A stretch of 64,000 nt of DNA, from NCBI RefSeq assembly GCF_002929375.1, contig NZ_PJIP01000005.1, positions 62,001 through 126,000 of the forward strand, given 5' to 3'. Positions 18,751 through 26,449 of this stretch are shown here, in pieces. The translations under genes were made by a program, and so were the position numbers. Origin of the DNA: Arthrobacter sp. DWC3 (lineage in GTDB: Bacteria; Actinomycetota; Actinomycetes; Actinomycetales; Micrococcaceae). How positions within the stretch are numbered: position 1 is the first letter of the stretch; the number at the start of each line of letters is the position of its first letter. A model generated the notes under the pieces. That model was not told the DNA's origin and searched no databases. It worked only from the letters and a program-made list of their open reading frames with translations.

Positions 18751-19341
18751 ATGGGACGGATCAGCGTGACGGAGAGCATCAGCCTGGACGGCGTGATGCA
18801 GGGCCCCGGCCGCCCGGACGAGGACACGCGCGGCGGTTTCACGCATGGCGGGTGGGGGATCGGCTACCAGGACGACGTCTCCCTGCAGTTCATGGGGGAG
18901 GGCATGACCGGTGAGGGCGTGATGCTGTTCGGGCGGAGGACCTACGAGGACATGCTCGGCTACTGGGCGGCGACGACCGACCCCAACCCCTTCACCGACT
19001 ACCTGACGCAGGTGCGGAAATATGTAGTGTCCCGCTCTTGCGACACCGAGCTCCGCCACCCGAATTCAGTCCTCCTGAACGGTGACGCACGCGAGACCGT
19101 CCACCGGTTCAAGGAGGGCACGGACGCGGACATCACCGTCCTGGGAAGCGGCGAACTCGTCCGTGCACTGCAACAGGCAGGGCTCGTGGACGAGTACGTC
19201 CTCCAGATCCATCCTCTCGTGCTCGGCTCGGGGTCGTCACTGTTCGGACCTTCGGACCGCGCGGATCTGACGCTCGAGCGATCCGTCACCACGACCACCG
19301 GTGTGATCATCGCCCGATACGCCGTCACCAAGGCCGCATAG
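18751..19341 (+). CDS. Dihydrofolate reductase / RibD C-terminal domain family protein
   Basis: A 196-residue protein of the DHFR-like RibD_C family (PF01872). It starts 'GRISVTESISLDGVMQGPG', then 'MLFGRRTYEDMLGYW', 'KYVVSRS' and 'DITVLGSGELVRALQQAGLVDEY', the usual NADPH-fold motifs, and ends with 'RYAVTKAA'. It lacks the deaminase domain of true RibD and is not a classical trimethoprim-target DHFR. The substrate is unknown. ATG 18751 follows GAAGGGAAG, and the upstream in-frame extension has no conserved sequence. It lies inside a segment with decayed genes. Confidence 0.85.
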   Translation: MGRISVTESISLDGVMQGPGRPDEDTRGGFTHGGWGIGYQDDVSLQFMGEGMTGEGVMLFGRRTYEDMLGYWAATTDPNPFTDYLTQVRKYVVSRSCDTELRHPNSVLLNGDARETVHRFKEGTDADITVLGSGELVRALQQAGLVDEYVLQIHPLVLGSGSSLFGPSDRADLTLERSVTTTTGVIIARYAVTKAA

Positions 19342-19445
19342 ATTCGGCTCGACAGGCGGGGAGGGACGTGGCGCGTCCACTCACCTGTCCTTCACCGGGG
19401 TCGACTCCCCTGCAGTGCGTGCGCGAACAGGCGGGAGTAGTGCGG

Positions 19446-19664
19446 TCAGGTGCTGTCGGGTCGCGATGCGGTCACGGCGTCGACGGCATCCAGGACGGCG
19501 AGGGACGGCATGTCCGCGACCGCGGCGACGAGGGCCAGGGACTCGCCGCTGGTGACGGCGGACGCGACCGCTCGTTGAAGTTCGACCGGCGGCTCCGGAT
19601 CCACCAGGGTACTGCCGGTGTTCCGCGCCACGGCGGCAACCCGTTCCAGCTCAGCCGAGCTCAT
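19446..19664 (-). CDS. Small hypothetical protein
   Basis: A 72-residue reading frame starting 'MSSAELERVAAVARNTGSTLVDPEPPVELQRAV', Ala/Val rich and mostly helical in appearance. The start chosen is ATG 19664 because GAGGGAG lies just upstream; a GTG at 19703 would extend it by 13 residues. No family was recognised. The neighbouring stretches 19342-19445 and 19665-19953 hold no gene that I can support, only an inverted repeat at 19831-19874. It may be a real short gene or a leftover of the decayed region. Confidence 0.4.
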   Translation of the reverse strand: MSSAELERVAAVARNTGSTLVDPEPPVELQRAVASAVTSGESLALVAAVADMPSLAVLDAVDAVTASRPDST

Positions 19665-19830
19665 TTGTTCTCCCTCGAGCGCCGTCACCCTCACGCGTAT
19701 CACTCATTGTCACCGGTACGGGACGGGCCAGGGAAGCGGAACCGATCACGTGCCAGGGTCTTGTATTGCGGACAGGTGGCGAGGAACCGGCGGACCTTGG
19801 GGCATGCCGGAGCGGAAAGGCGAGGACCGG

Positions 19831-19874
19831 GGGCAGGAGCCGGGCTGATTCACCAACGACACCGACTCCTGCCC
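19831..19874. repeat. Inverted repeat, possible terminator
   Basis: GGGCAGGAG (19831-19839) pairs with CTCCTGCCC (19866-19874) across 26 bases, downstream of the minus-strand membrane protein gene at 19954-20688. Confidence 0.4.
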
Positions 19875-19953
19875 GGGAGGCTCGTTCGTCGGCCGGCTTC
19901 TTGACCAACTACTAAGCCTACTGATCAGTTGACCATGGACAGGGAGGGGAAGG

Positions 19954-20688
19954 TCAAGGGCCAAGCCGAGGCTGCGTGGTCCCGTCGCCTCTTGTTCCGT
20001 GTGCGTCGTCGCCGTCCGGGACTCCTGGTGCCGGGTCCCGGAGGAACGCGCTCCCTGCGATCCACGCTCCGGCTCCCGCGACGAGCAGGGCGCCGAGCGG
20101 CTGCGTGGGAAGTGTCGCACCCGTGGTCGCAAGTCCCAGGACGACCCCGAGGACGTAGAAGACGAGCGCGGAGACGATCCACAGTCCACCGGCACCCCGA
20201 GGGAGAGTGCCCGAACGCCAGATCGCGACGCCGAGGAGCAGGTTGCCCACAAGAGCGAGCAGGAGGCCCACGAGGAACGTACCCGTCAAGGCCGCGGGGA
20301 ACTCCACCTGCAGGACGTCCCGCATTCCCGACAGGTATGCCCGCCCGAGGGCCGGCGTCGCGAACGTGGAGATCACTGCCGGCACCATCAGCAGCGCATG
20401 CCCGAGGACGGCCACCACCATGGCGGCCAGGCCCAGTCGGCCCGTTCTCCCGGAGGCCAGAAAGCACCCCAGGGCGAACACGCCGAAGATGGCCAGGATG
20501 GTGCCGCCGGTGCTGCCCAACAGATGACCGGTGAGGTAGGAGGAGGAGGTCACGAACTGCGCCCATGCCTCGGGATCGGTTGTCTGGTCGGGCTGGGCTT
20601 CGAGCGAGGACCATGCGGTGAGCAGCCCGGAGGCGGGCAGGGCCACCAGACCGGCCTCCACCCAGGCGATGCTGGGTCGGGATCGCAT
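19954..20688 (-). CDS. Multi-pass membrane protein of unknown function
   Basis: A 244-residue protein with about six hydrophobic segments: 'VEAGLVALPASGLLTAW', 'TGGTILAIFGVFALGCFLAS', 'LGLAAMVVAVLGHALLMVPAV', 'TGTFLVGLLLALVGNLLLGVAIW', 'GLWIVSALVFYVLGVVLGLA' and 'GALLVAGAGAWIAGSAF', followed by a polar tail of about 30 residues. ATG 20688 is chosen because AGAGGAAG stands 8 bases upstream; ATG 20721 is possible. No enzyme motif is visible and no family was recognised. Confidence 0.65.
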   Translation of the reverse strand: MRSRPSIAWVEAGLVALPASGLLTAWSSLEAQPDQTTDPEAWAQFVTSSSYLTGHLLGSTGGTILAIFGVFALGCFLASGRTGRLGLAAMVVAVLGHALLMVPAVISTFATPALGRAYLSGMRDVLQVEFPAALTGTFLVGLLLALVGNLLLGVAIWRSGTLPRGAGGLWIVSALVFYVLGVVLGLATTGATLPTQPLGALLVAGAGAWIAGSAFLRDPAPGVPDGDDAHGTRGDGTTQPRLGP

Positions 20689-20759
20689 GAGGAGCACTTC
20701 CTCTCGTCCTGGGATCTTCATGGCCCGGCGCCGGAGGGCCCCGGGAGGTGGCGGGAGGT

Positions 20760-20779
20760 CCTTCCCCGGGCGGGGAAGG
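20760..20779. repeat. Short hairpin between divergent remnants
   Basis: CCTTCCCC-GGGC-GGGGAAGG, a perfect 8-bp stem with a 4-base loop, 70 bases upstream of the membrane protein gene. Its role is unclear; the 236-base stretch 20689-20924 shows nothing else. Confidence 0.35.
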
Positions 20780-20924
20780 TGCTGCCCTTGCCGATGCGAA
20801 CCGCCCTCAGTCGGCGGCGTGTGACGACGATGCGCCCGACGGAATCGCGGCGCGAGGACCCGCCGGGGTGGACCTCCGGGAGCGCCGGAAGAGCACGGAT
20901 CGCCGAGAGACCTGCCTATCGACC

Positions 20925-21170
20925 ATGCACTGGCGTTACAGGTTCGAACCCGAGAACGGGGGAACCCGCCTGACCGAGTCGTACGAGGTGGTGCGCCCCA
21001 TCTCCCGGGCCGGCTGGATCCTCGTCAGCGACTTCGGGCGTGATCGGAACCGTCGCAAGACGCTGCACGACGGCATCGGGGAGAGTCTTCAACGGCTCCG
21101 CACCATCGCGGAGCAGGCGCGGGCCGGAATGCCGAGCCCTCAACGGCCGCTCTCGCGGGACCACCAGTGA
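20925..21170 (+). pseudogene. C-terminal fragment of an SRPBCC (polyketide cyclase/START-like) protein
   Basis: The sequence 'MHWRYRFEPENGGTRLTESYEVV' followed by 'GRDRNRRKTLHDGIGESLQRLRTIAEQA' matches the last third of SRPBCC-family proteins ('W-Y-FEP-DGGTR-TESYEV'). The first 60-70 residues of the fold are missing: the frame upstream (from 20748) is open but Arg/Pro rich and unlike the family. No ribosome site precedes 20925. It is best read as a truncated pseudogene. Confidence 0.6.
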
Positions 21171-21181
21171 CGTGATGGATC

Positions 21182-21233
21182 GCGGATCCCCTGATGAACA
21201 CCGCAGTGCGGCGCCGTTCCTCAGGGGATCCGC
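21182..21233. terminator. Inverted repeat/terminator downstream of xylB
   Basis: GCGGATCCCCTGA (21182-21194) pairs perfectly with TCAGGGGATCCGC (21221-21233). The 26-base loop contains a smaller CCGCA-TGCGG hairpin. It lies 19 bases after the xylB stop. Confidence 0.65.
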
Positions 21234-21251
21234 CCTGACCGCTACCCGACC

Positions 21252-22736
21252 CTAGAACCGCAGGGACCCGACCGCCGTCCGGTACTGCTCGCGGATGACG
21301 GGGCGGTGGTCGACGGCGCGCTCCTCGAGGGTGTCGACGGCCCAGCGGGGCCTCGACCCCGTGAGGGCCCAGGCGGCCTGCACGGCACCGCCCCGCGCCA
21401 CGTACTCACCGGGCGCCGGGATGCGCACGGGCAGGTCGAACACCTGCGCCGCGACCTCCTGCACCGCCGGGTTCTGCGCGGCACCACCGATCAGCAGCAG
21501 GTGCCGTGGCAGGACTCCCGTTGCGCGTACCGCGTCCAGGGCGTCGGCGAGCCCGCAGAGCATGCCCTCGATCGCCGCCCGCGCGAGGTTCCCCCGCGTC
21601 CCCGAGGCGATGCTGAGGTTGTGGAAGCTCGCCTTCGCCGTCGGCAGGTTGGGGGTGCGCTCGCCCTCGAAGTACGGGACGAGGACCACACCTCCCGATC
21701 CCGGCTCGGCCGCTCGGGCCAGCTCCGCGAAGCCGTCGTGGTCGACGCCCAGCATGCCCGCCACGGACGAGAGGACGCGGGCCGCGTTCAGGGTCGCCAC
21801 GAGGGGCAGGAACAGCCCGCTCGCGTCGGCGAACCCCGCCACGGTCCCCGACGTGTCCGCGACCGCGTCGGCGGCCACGGCGAAGACCGTGCCGCTGGTG
21901 CCCAGGGACACGACGACGTCGCCCTCCTCGGCACCGAGGCCCAGCGCTGCTCCCGCGTTGTCCCCGGCGCCGGCACCGAGGACGATGCGGCGGTCCCCGG
22001 AAGGGAGGAACGACCCGTGCACGGTCCCGGCGACGGCGTCGGCGGGAAGCACGCGGGGGAGGACCACCGATTCAGCGTCGGCCCCGGTCCCGTCGGCGCC
22101 GCGCGCCTCGCGGGCAGGGCGGCCGAGCATCAGCTCGAACAGGTCGAGGTCGTACGCGTCGTCCGCCGGGTTCCAGTAGCCGGTTCCGCTCGCGTCCGAT
22201 CGGTCGGTGACCAGTTCCTCGAGCACCGGCCCGAGGGGTGACTCGCCCTCGGGGCCGAAGCCACGCAGGCGCCAGGTCAGCCAGTCGTGCGGCAGCGCCA
22301 CGGCGGCGACGGCCGGGACGACGTCGGGCTCGGCGTCGCGTACCCACCGCACCTTCGTGCCGGTGAAGGACGCCACGGGCGCCGACCCCGTCCGCGCCAC
22401 GAGGTCGTCCACGCCGCGTTCGGCGATCAGATCCTGCGCGGCACCCGCGGACCGGGTGTCGTTCCACAGCAGCGCATCCCGGAGGACGCGGCCGTCGCGG
22501 CCCAGCAGCACCATCCCGTGCTGCTGGCCCGCGACGGCGAGGGCGTCGACGTCGTCACCGAGTCCGTCACCGGCGCGGAGGGCGCCGAGCAGCGCCCGCC
22601 ACCACGCCTCCGGGTCCACCTCCGTGCCCTCCGGGTGGGAGGCGCGGCCGGTGCGCACCTGGGCGCCGGTCAGGGTGTCGATGACGACGACCTTGCAGCT
22701 CTGCGTCGACGAGTCGACGCCCGTGACCAGGGCCAT
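21252..22736 (-). CDS. xylB: Xylulokinase
   Basis: A 494-residue FGGY-family carbohydrate kinase that phosphorylates D-xylulose to xylulose 5-phosphate with ATP. It opens with 'LVTGVDSSTQSCKVVVID' (phosphate loop 1), then 'AVAGQQHGMVLL' and 'LWNDTRS', the xylulose-binding stretch typical of XylB, and later 'VVSLGTSGTVFAV' and 'LLIGGAAQNPAVQEVAAQVFDLPV'. It lies 3 bases after the xylA stop in the same operon. Length and motifs fit a functional enzyme. Confidence 0.95.
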   Translation of the reverse strand: MALVTGVDSSTQSCKVVVIDTLTGAQVRTGRASHPEGTEVDPEAWWRALLGALRAGDGLGDDVDALAVAGQQHGMVLLGRDGRVLRDALLWNDTRSAGAAQDLIAERGVDDLVARTGSAPVASFTGTKVRWVRDAEPDVVPAVAAVALPHDWLTWRLRGFGPEGESPLGPVLEELVTDRSDASGTGYWNPADDAYDLDLFELMLGRPAREARGADGTGADAESVVLPRVLPADAVAGTVHGSFLPSGDRRIVLGAGAGDNAGAALGLGAEEGDVVVSLGTSGTVFAVAADAVADTSGTVAGFADASGLFLPLVATLNAARVLSSVAGMLGVDHDGFAELARAAEPGSGGVVLVPYFEGERTPNLPTAKASFHNLSIASGTRGNLARAAIEGMLCGLADALDAVRATGVLPRHLLLIGGAAQNPAVQEVAAQVFDLPVRIPAPGEYVARGGAVQAAWALTGSRPRWAVDTLEERAVDHRPVIREQYRTAVGSLRF

Positions 22737-22739
22737 GGG

Positions 22740-23930
22740 TCAGCGGGCCCCGAGCAGGTGCTCGATGAAGAGCTGCTGCAGCTTCACGAAGCCGAAGCCC
22801 TTGCCGTTGAAGTACGCCTCGGCGTCGAAGTCCTCGTAGGAGGAGCGGTCCGCGCGCAGGGCCTCATAGCCCTCGCCCTCGTCGAGCGTGGGCTGGTTGA
22901 TCTCGGAGACGCGCGACGCCTCGAGCGCTGCCTGTACCTCGGGGTCGGCGCGGAAGGCCGCGGCGCGCTCCTTGAGCAGGAGGTAGGTCTGCATGTTGGC
23001 GGACGCCGAGTCCCACACGCCGTCCATGTCCTCGGTGCGGCTCGGCTTGTAGTCGAAGTGGCGGGGACCGTCGTAGGCCGGTCCGCCCCCGGGGCCGCCG
23101 TTCTCGAGCAGGTCCACGAGGGAGAAGGCGTTCTGGAGGTCGCCGTGCCCGAACACGAGGTCCTGGTCGAACTTGATGCTGCGCTGGCCGTTGAGGTCGA
23201 TGTGGAACAGCTTGCCCTGGTAGAGGGCCTGCGCGATGCCGTGGGTGAAGTTCAGCCCGGCCATCTGCTCGTGCCCGGTCTCGGGGTTGATGCCGACCAG
23301 CTCGGGGCGCTCGAGGGTCTCGATGAAGGCCATCGCGTGTCCGAGCGTGGGCAGGAGGATGTCGCCGCGCGGTTCGTTGGGCTTCGGCTCGATCGCGAAG
23401 CGGATGTCGTAGCCCTTGTCGGTGACGTAGTCGCCGAACAGGTTGACGGCCTCGCGGTAGCGCTCGAGGGCACCGCGGATGTCCTTGGCGGCGTCGTACT
23501 CGCTGCCTTCGCGCCCACCCCACATGACGAACGTCTGCGCGCCGAGCTCGGCGGCGAGGTCGATGTTGTCCAGGACCTTGCGGATGGCGAAGCGACGCAC
23601 GCCGCGGTCGTTGCTCGTGAAGCCGCCGTCCTTGAACACGGGGTGGCTGAACAGGTTGGTGGTGACCATGGGGACCACCATGCCGGTCGACTCCAGCGCG
23701 CCGGTGAGCCGGTCGATCTCACGCTGGCGGTCGGCGGCGGAGCAGCCGAAGGGGAAGAGGTCGTTGTCGTGGAACGTGAGGCCGTAGGCGCCGAGGTCGC
23801 TCAGGCGGTTGACGGCCTCGACCACGTCGAGGGGCGCGCGGGTCGCGGAGCCGAACTGGTCCTGGGCTTCCCAGCCCACCGTCCAGAGTCCGAAGGAGAA
23901 TTTGTCATCGCGGGTGGGCTCGATCGTCAT
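22740..23930 (-). CDS. xylA: Xylose isomerase
   Basis: A 396-residue class I (actinobacterial type) xylose isomerase, converting D-xylose to D-xylulose with two divalent metal ions. '[10 protein letters not shown]', '[13 protein letters not shown]' (catalytic His near residue 54), '[15 protein letters not shown]' and 'LFHIDLNGQ' are all present. It is the first gene of the xylA-xylB operon. A clear promoter with an overlapping inverted repeat lies upstream, so it is probably induced by xylose through the ROK or a LacI repressor nearby. Confidence 0.97.
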   Translation of the reverse strand: MTIEPTRDDKFSFGLWTVGWEAQDQFGSATRAPLDVVEAVNRLSDLGAYGLTFHDNDLFPFGCSAADRQREIDRLTGALESTGMVVPMVTTNLFSHPVFKDGGFTSNDRGVRRFAIRKVLDNIDLAAELGAQTFVMWGGREGSEYDAAKDIRGALERYREAVNLFGDYVTDKGYDIRFAIEPKPNEPRGDILLPTLGHAMAFIETLERPELVGINPETGHEQMAGLNFTHGIAQALYQGKLFHIDLNGQRSIKFDQDLVFGHGDLQNAFSLVDLLENGGPGGGPAYDGPRHFDYKPSRTEDMDGVWDSASANMQTYLLLKERAAAFRADPEVQAALEASRVSEINQPTLDEGEGYEALRADRSSYEDFDAEAYFNGKGFGFVKLQQLFIEHLLGAR

Positions 23931-23954
23931 TGAGTGCTCCAGGGGTGTGTGATG

Positions 23955-23999
23955 AATATGTTGCCGTTACAAACATATTAGGTTTGCGGGCAGAGTCAA
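23955..23999 (-). promoter_or_regulatory. Promoter and overlapping operator of xylAB
   Basis: On the minus strand, TTGACT (23999-23994) and TATGTT (23977-23972) are 16 bases apart. The -10 lies inside an inverted repeat AATATGTT-N9-AACATATT (23955-23979). This AT-rich palindrome differs from the GAAACTT-type operators of the other two xylan promoters, so it may answer to the ROK repressor (inference). Confidence 0.75.
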
Positions 24000-24048
24000 G
24001 GGGCGCGATCGCTTGCGCTCGCGACACAGGGAGTGTCGGCGGCTGCTG

Positions 24049-25086
24049 TCATGCGCCGTGGGCGCGGACGCTCGCGCGGTGGACGAGCTTTGTGGAGAGC
24101 TCGATGCGGGGACTCTCGACCTGTCCTCCGCGGATCAGCCGCACGAGCGTGCGGGCCGCGAGCACGCCCATCTCGGACAGCGGCTGACGCACGGTCGTCA
24201 GGGGAGGGGAGGCCCAGGACGCCTCGGGGAGGTCGTCGAATCCGACCACGCTGAGGTCGTCGGGGATGCGGATGCCCTGCTGGCGTGCCGCCTCGTACAC
24301 GCCGAGCGCCATCTGGTCGCTCGCCGCGAAGATCGCACTCGGGCGATCCTCCCCGGCAAGCAGTCGCACGCCGGCGGCGAAGCCGGAGGCGTAGTCGAAA
24401 TCGCCGGTGACCACGAGGTCGGGGTCGAACGTGAGGCCGGCGGCGTCGAGCCCTGCCCGGTACCCGTCCAGGCGTGCCCGGCTGCACCACAGGCCCGGCC
24501 GCCCGGCCACGAAGCCGATGCGCCGGTGGCCCTGCTGGACGAGGTGCTCGGTGGCCGAGACGGCGCCCGTCCAGTTCGTCGCGCCGATGGTGGGCACCTC
24601 GAGATCGGGGACGCCCGCGGGGTCGATGACGATCACGGGCAGGTTGAGGCGCTGGAGTTCGGCGTGAAGGAAGGAATCGAGATCGGTGGTGACGAGGATG
24701 GCGCCGTCGCTCGCCCTGTCGGCCAGCGTGTCCAGCCACTTGCGGGTCGACTCGGTGCCGCCACGGCGGTGGATGGCGGACACCACCACCGAGAGGCCCT
24801 CCGCGTTGAGTGCCTCCTCGACGCCGCGGATGATCTCGACCGCCCAGGGGCTGTCCAGGTCGTTGAACACGAGGTCCACCAGTCCCGACGGCCTGGGGGT
24901 CGTGACGCCACGTCGTCGGTAGCCGTACTCGCGCAGCAGCGCCTCGACCCGCTCGCGCGTGGCGGGCGCGACGTCGGCCCTGCCGTTGAGGACGCGGGAC
25001 ACCGTGGGGACGGACACGCCGGCTGCCGAGGCGATGGCGGAGATGGTCACCGCCGGTTGCGCGTTGTCCTGCACGTTGTCCTGCAC
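24049..25086 (-). CDS. LacI-family repressor, probably of the divergent xylanase genes
   Basis: A 345-residue LacI/GalR regulator with helix-turn-helix 'ISAIASAAGVSVPTVSRVLNGRADVA' (about residues 15-40) and a sensor domain with 'ATNWTGAVSATEHLV', 'ARLDGYRAGL' and 'FDDLPEASWASPPLTTVRQPL'. It is a close paralogue of the LacI at 9747-10805. The start is GTG 25086, five bases after GAGGAGG; a second GTG, 12 bases later, is in a tandem duplicate of the first 12 bases. It is divergent from the xylanase gene, whose leader carries GAAACTT-type repeats. Confidence 0.9.
   Translation of the reverse strand: MQDNVQDNAQPAVTISAIASAAGVSVPTVSRVLNGRADVAPATRERVEALLREYGYRRRGVTTPRPSGLVDLVFNDLDSPWAVEIIRGVEEALNAEGLSVVVSAIHRRGGTESTRKWLDTLADRASDGAILVTTDLDSFLHAELQRLNLPVIVIDPAGVPDLEVPTIGATNWTGAVSATEHLVQQGHRRIGFVAGRPGLWCSRARLDGYRAGLDAAGLTFDPDLVVTGDFDYASGFAAGVRLLAGEDRPSAIFAASDQMALGVYEAARQQGIRIPDDLSVVGFDDLPEASWASPPLTTVRQPLSEMGVLAARTLVRLIRGGQVESPRIELSTKLVHRASVRAHGA
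25063..25086 (-). repeat. 12-bp tandem duplication at the LacI start codon
   Basis: GTGCAGGACAAC occurs twice in direct succession at the start of the gene, giving Val-Gln-Asp-Asn twice and two possible GTG starts. Confidence 0.85.
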
Positions 25087-25149
25087 GCGGTCCTCCTCGG
25101 GGCACCGGCGTTGCAGTCCTGCACCCCCGGAACGAAAACGGACGCGCCC

Positions 25150-25179
25150 TTGACCTTGCAAGCGCGATGTTCCTAACCT
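25150..25179 (+). promoter_or_regulatory. Predicted promoter of the xylanase genes
   Basis: TTGACC (25150-25155) and TAACCT (25174-25179) are 18 bases apart, with the operator starting 12 bases after the -10. This is the same arrangement as at the importer operon. Confidence 0.6.
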
Positions 25180-25191
25180 ACAGCAACGGTA

Positions 25192-25218
25192 TTTCCGGAA
25201 ACTTCCGGAAATTCCGGA
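25192..25218 (+). promoter_or_regulatory. Xylanase operator: overlapping TTCCGGAA repeats
   Basis: TTTCCGGAAA (25192-25201) is a perfect palindrome, followed by TTCCGGAAA (25203-25211) and TTCCGGA (25212-25218). CCGGAA-AC-TTCCGG across the first two units is itself a perfect inverted repeat. It shares the GAAACTT core with the importer operator. Confidence 0.7.
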
Positions 25219-25263
25219 TCTGAGTTTCGGTCTCAGCACCTCAGGTACCTCAAAGGAGAGCTC

Positions 25264-26418
25264 ATGCAGGTTCGTTCATCCCTCGCCGCCGCAGTCCTCG
25301 CATCCGCGATGATCCTTCCCGTCGCGGTCCCCGCACACGCCGCATCCCAACCCTCCCGTGCCCCCGGCATCGAGAAGGAGAAGGGCATCGACACGAAGGA
25401 CACGCTGCGCCGGGTGGCGCCGAAGGACCTCGAGATCGGCACGGCCGTCGCCGGCGGCGGCCATCACGAGACGCAGCCCTATCCGGACCCGTTCACCTTC
25501 GACCAGGAGTACCGGCAGCGCCTCGCGGCCGAGTTCAGCTCCGTCTCTCCCGAGAACCAGCTGAAATGGGAGTTCGTCCACCCGGAGCAGGGCACGTACC
25601 GGTTCGCCGAGATGGACGCGATCGTGGCCTTCGCCCAGGAGAACAAGCAGGTGGTCCGCGGCCACACCCTGTTCTGGCACAGCCAGAACCCGGCCTGGCT
25701 CGAGGAGGGCGACTTCACGAAGGACGAGTTGCGCGCCATCCTCAAGGACCACATCCAGACCGTGGCGGGCCGGTACGCCGGCAGGATCCAGCAGTGGGAC
25801 GTCGCCAACGAGATCTTCAACGACAACGGGACCCTGCGCACCACGGACAACATCTGGATCCGGGAGCTCGGCCCGGACATCATCGCCGACGCCTTCCGCT
25901 GGGCGCACGAGGCGGATCCGAAGGCCAAGCTGTTCTTCAACGACTACGGCGTGGAGGGCATCAACGCGAAGAGCGACGCCTACCTCGAACTGATCCCGCG
26001 GCTCCAGGCGCAGGGCGTGCCGGTGGACGGCTTCGCCATCCAGGGCCACCTCAGCACCCGGTACGGCTTCCCGGGAGACCTGCAGGCCAACCTGCAGCGC
26101 TTCGACGACCTCGGCCTCGAGACGGCGATCACCGAGATCGACGTGCGCATGGACGTGGCCGCGGGCACGTCGCCCACCGATGCGCAGCTCGCCACCCAGG
26201 CGGGCTACTACCAGCGGGCCCTCGAGGCCTGCGTGTCGGTCGAGGAGTGCAACTCCTTCACCATCTGGGGCTTCACCGACAAGTACTCATGGGTGCCCGT
26301 GTTCTTCTCGGGCGAAGGGGAGGCGACGGTCATGTGGGACGACTTCACCCGCAAGCCCGCCTACTACGCGCTCCAGGACACCCTCGAGCAGGCGTCCCCT
26401 GGACGCGGACACCGCTGA
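25264..26418 (+). CDS. Secreted endo-1,4-beta-xylanase, GH10
   Basis: A 384-residue secreted xylanase that cuts internal beta-1,4-xylosidic bonds. A Sec signal peptide (1-26, ending 'AHA') is followed by a single GH10 domain with 'ENQLKWEFV', 'RGHTLFWHSQNPAWL', acid/base Glu183 in 'WDVANEIF', 'FNDYG' and nucleophile Glu291 in 'ITEIDVR'. It has no carbohydrate-binding module. ATG 25264 follows AAAGGAGAG. It is the first gene of a two-gene transcript with the CE4-GH10 fusion, behind the LacI-type operator. Confidence 0.95.
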   Translation: MQVRSSLAAAVLASAMILPVAVPAHAASQPSRAPGIEKEKGIDTKDTLRRVAPKDLEIGTAVAGGGHHETQPYPDPFTFDQEYRQRLAAEFSSVSPENQLKWEFVHPEQGTYRFAEMDAIVAFAQENKQVVRGHTLFWHSQNPAWLEEGDFTKDELRAILKDHIQTVAGRYAGRIQQWDVANEIFNDNGTLRTTDNIWIRELGPDIIADAFRWAHEADPKAKLFFNDYGVEGINAKSDAYLELIPRLQAQGVPVDGFAIQGHLSTRYGFPGDLQANLQRFDDLGLETAITEIDVRMDVAAGTSPTDAQLATQAGYYQRALEACVSVEECNSFTIWGFTDKYSWVPVFFSGEGEATVMWDDFTRKPAYYALQDTLEQASPGRGHR

Positions 26419-26449
26419 TCCGATGACCGACGACAGGACAGGAAGAACC

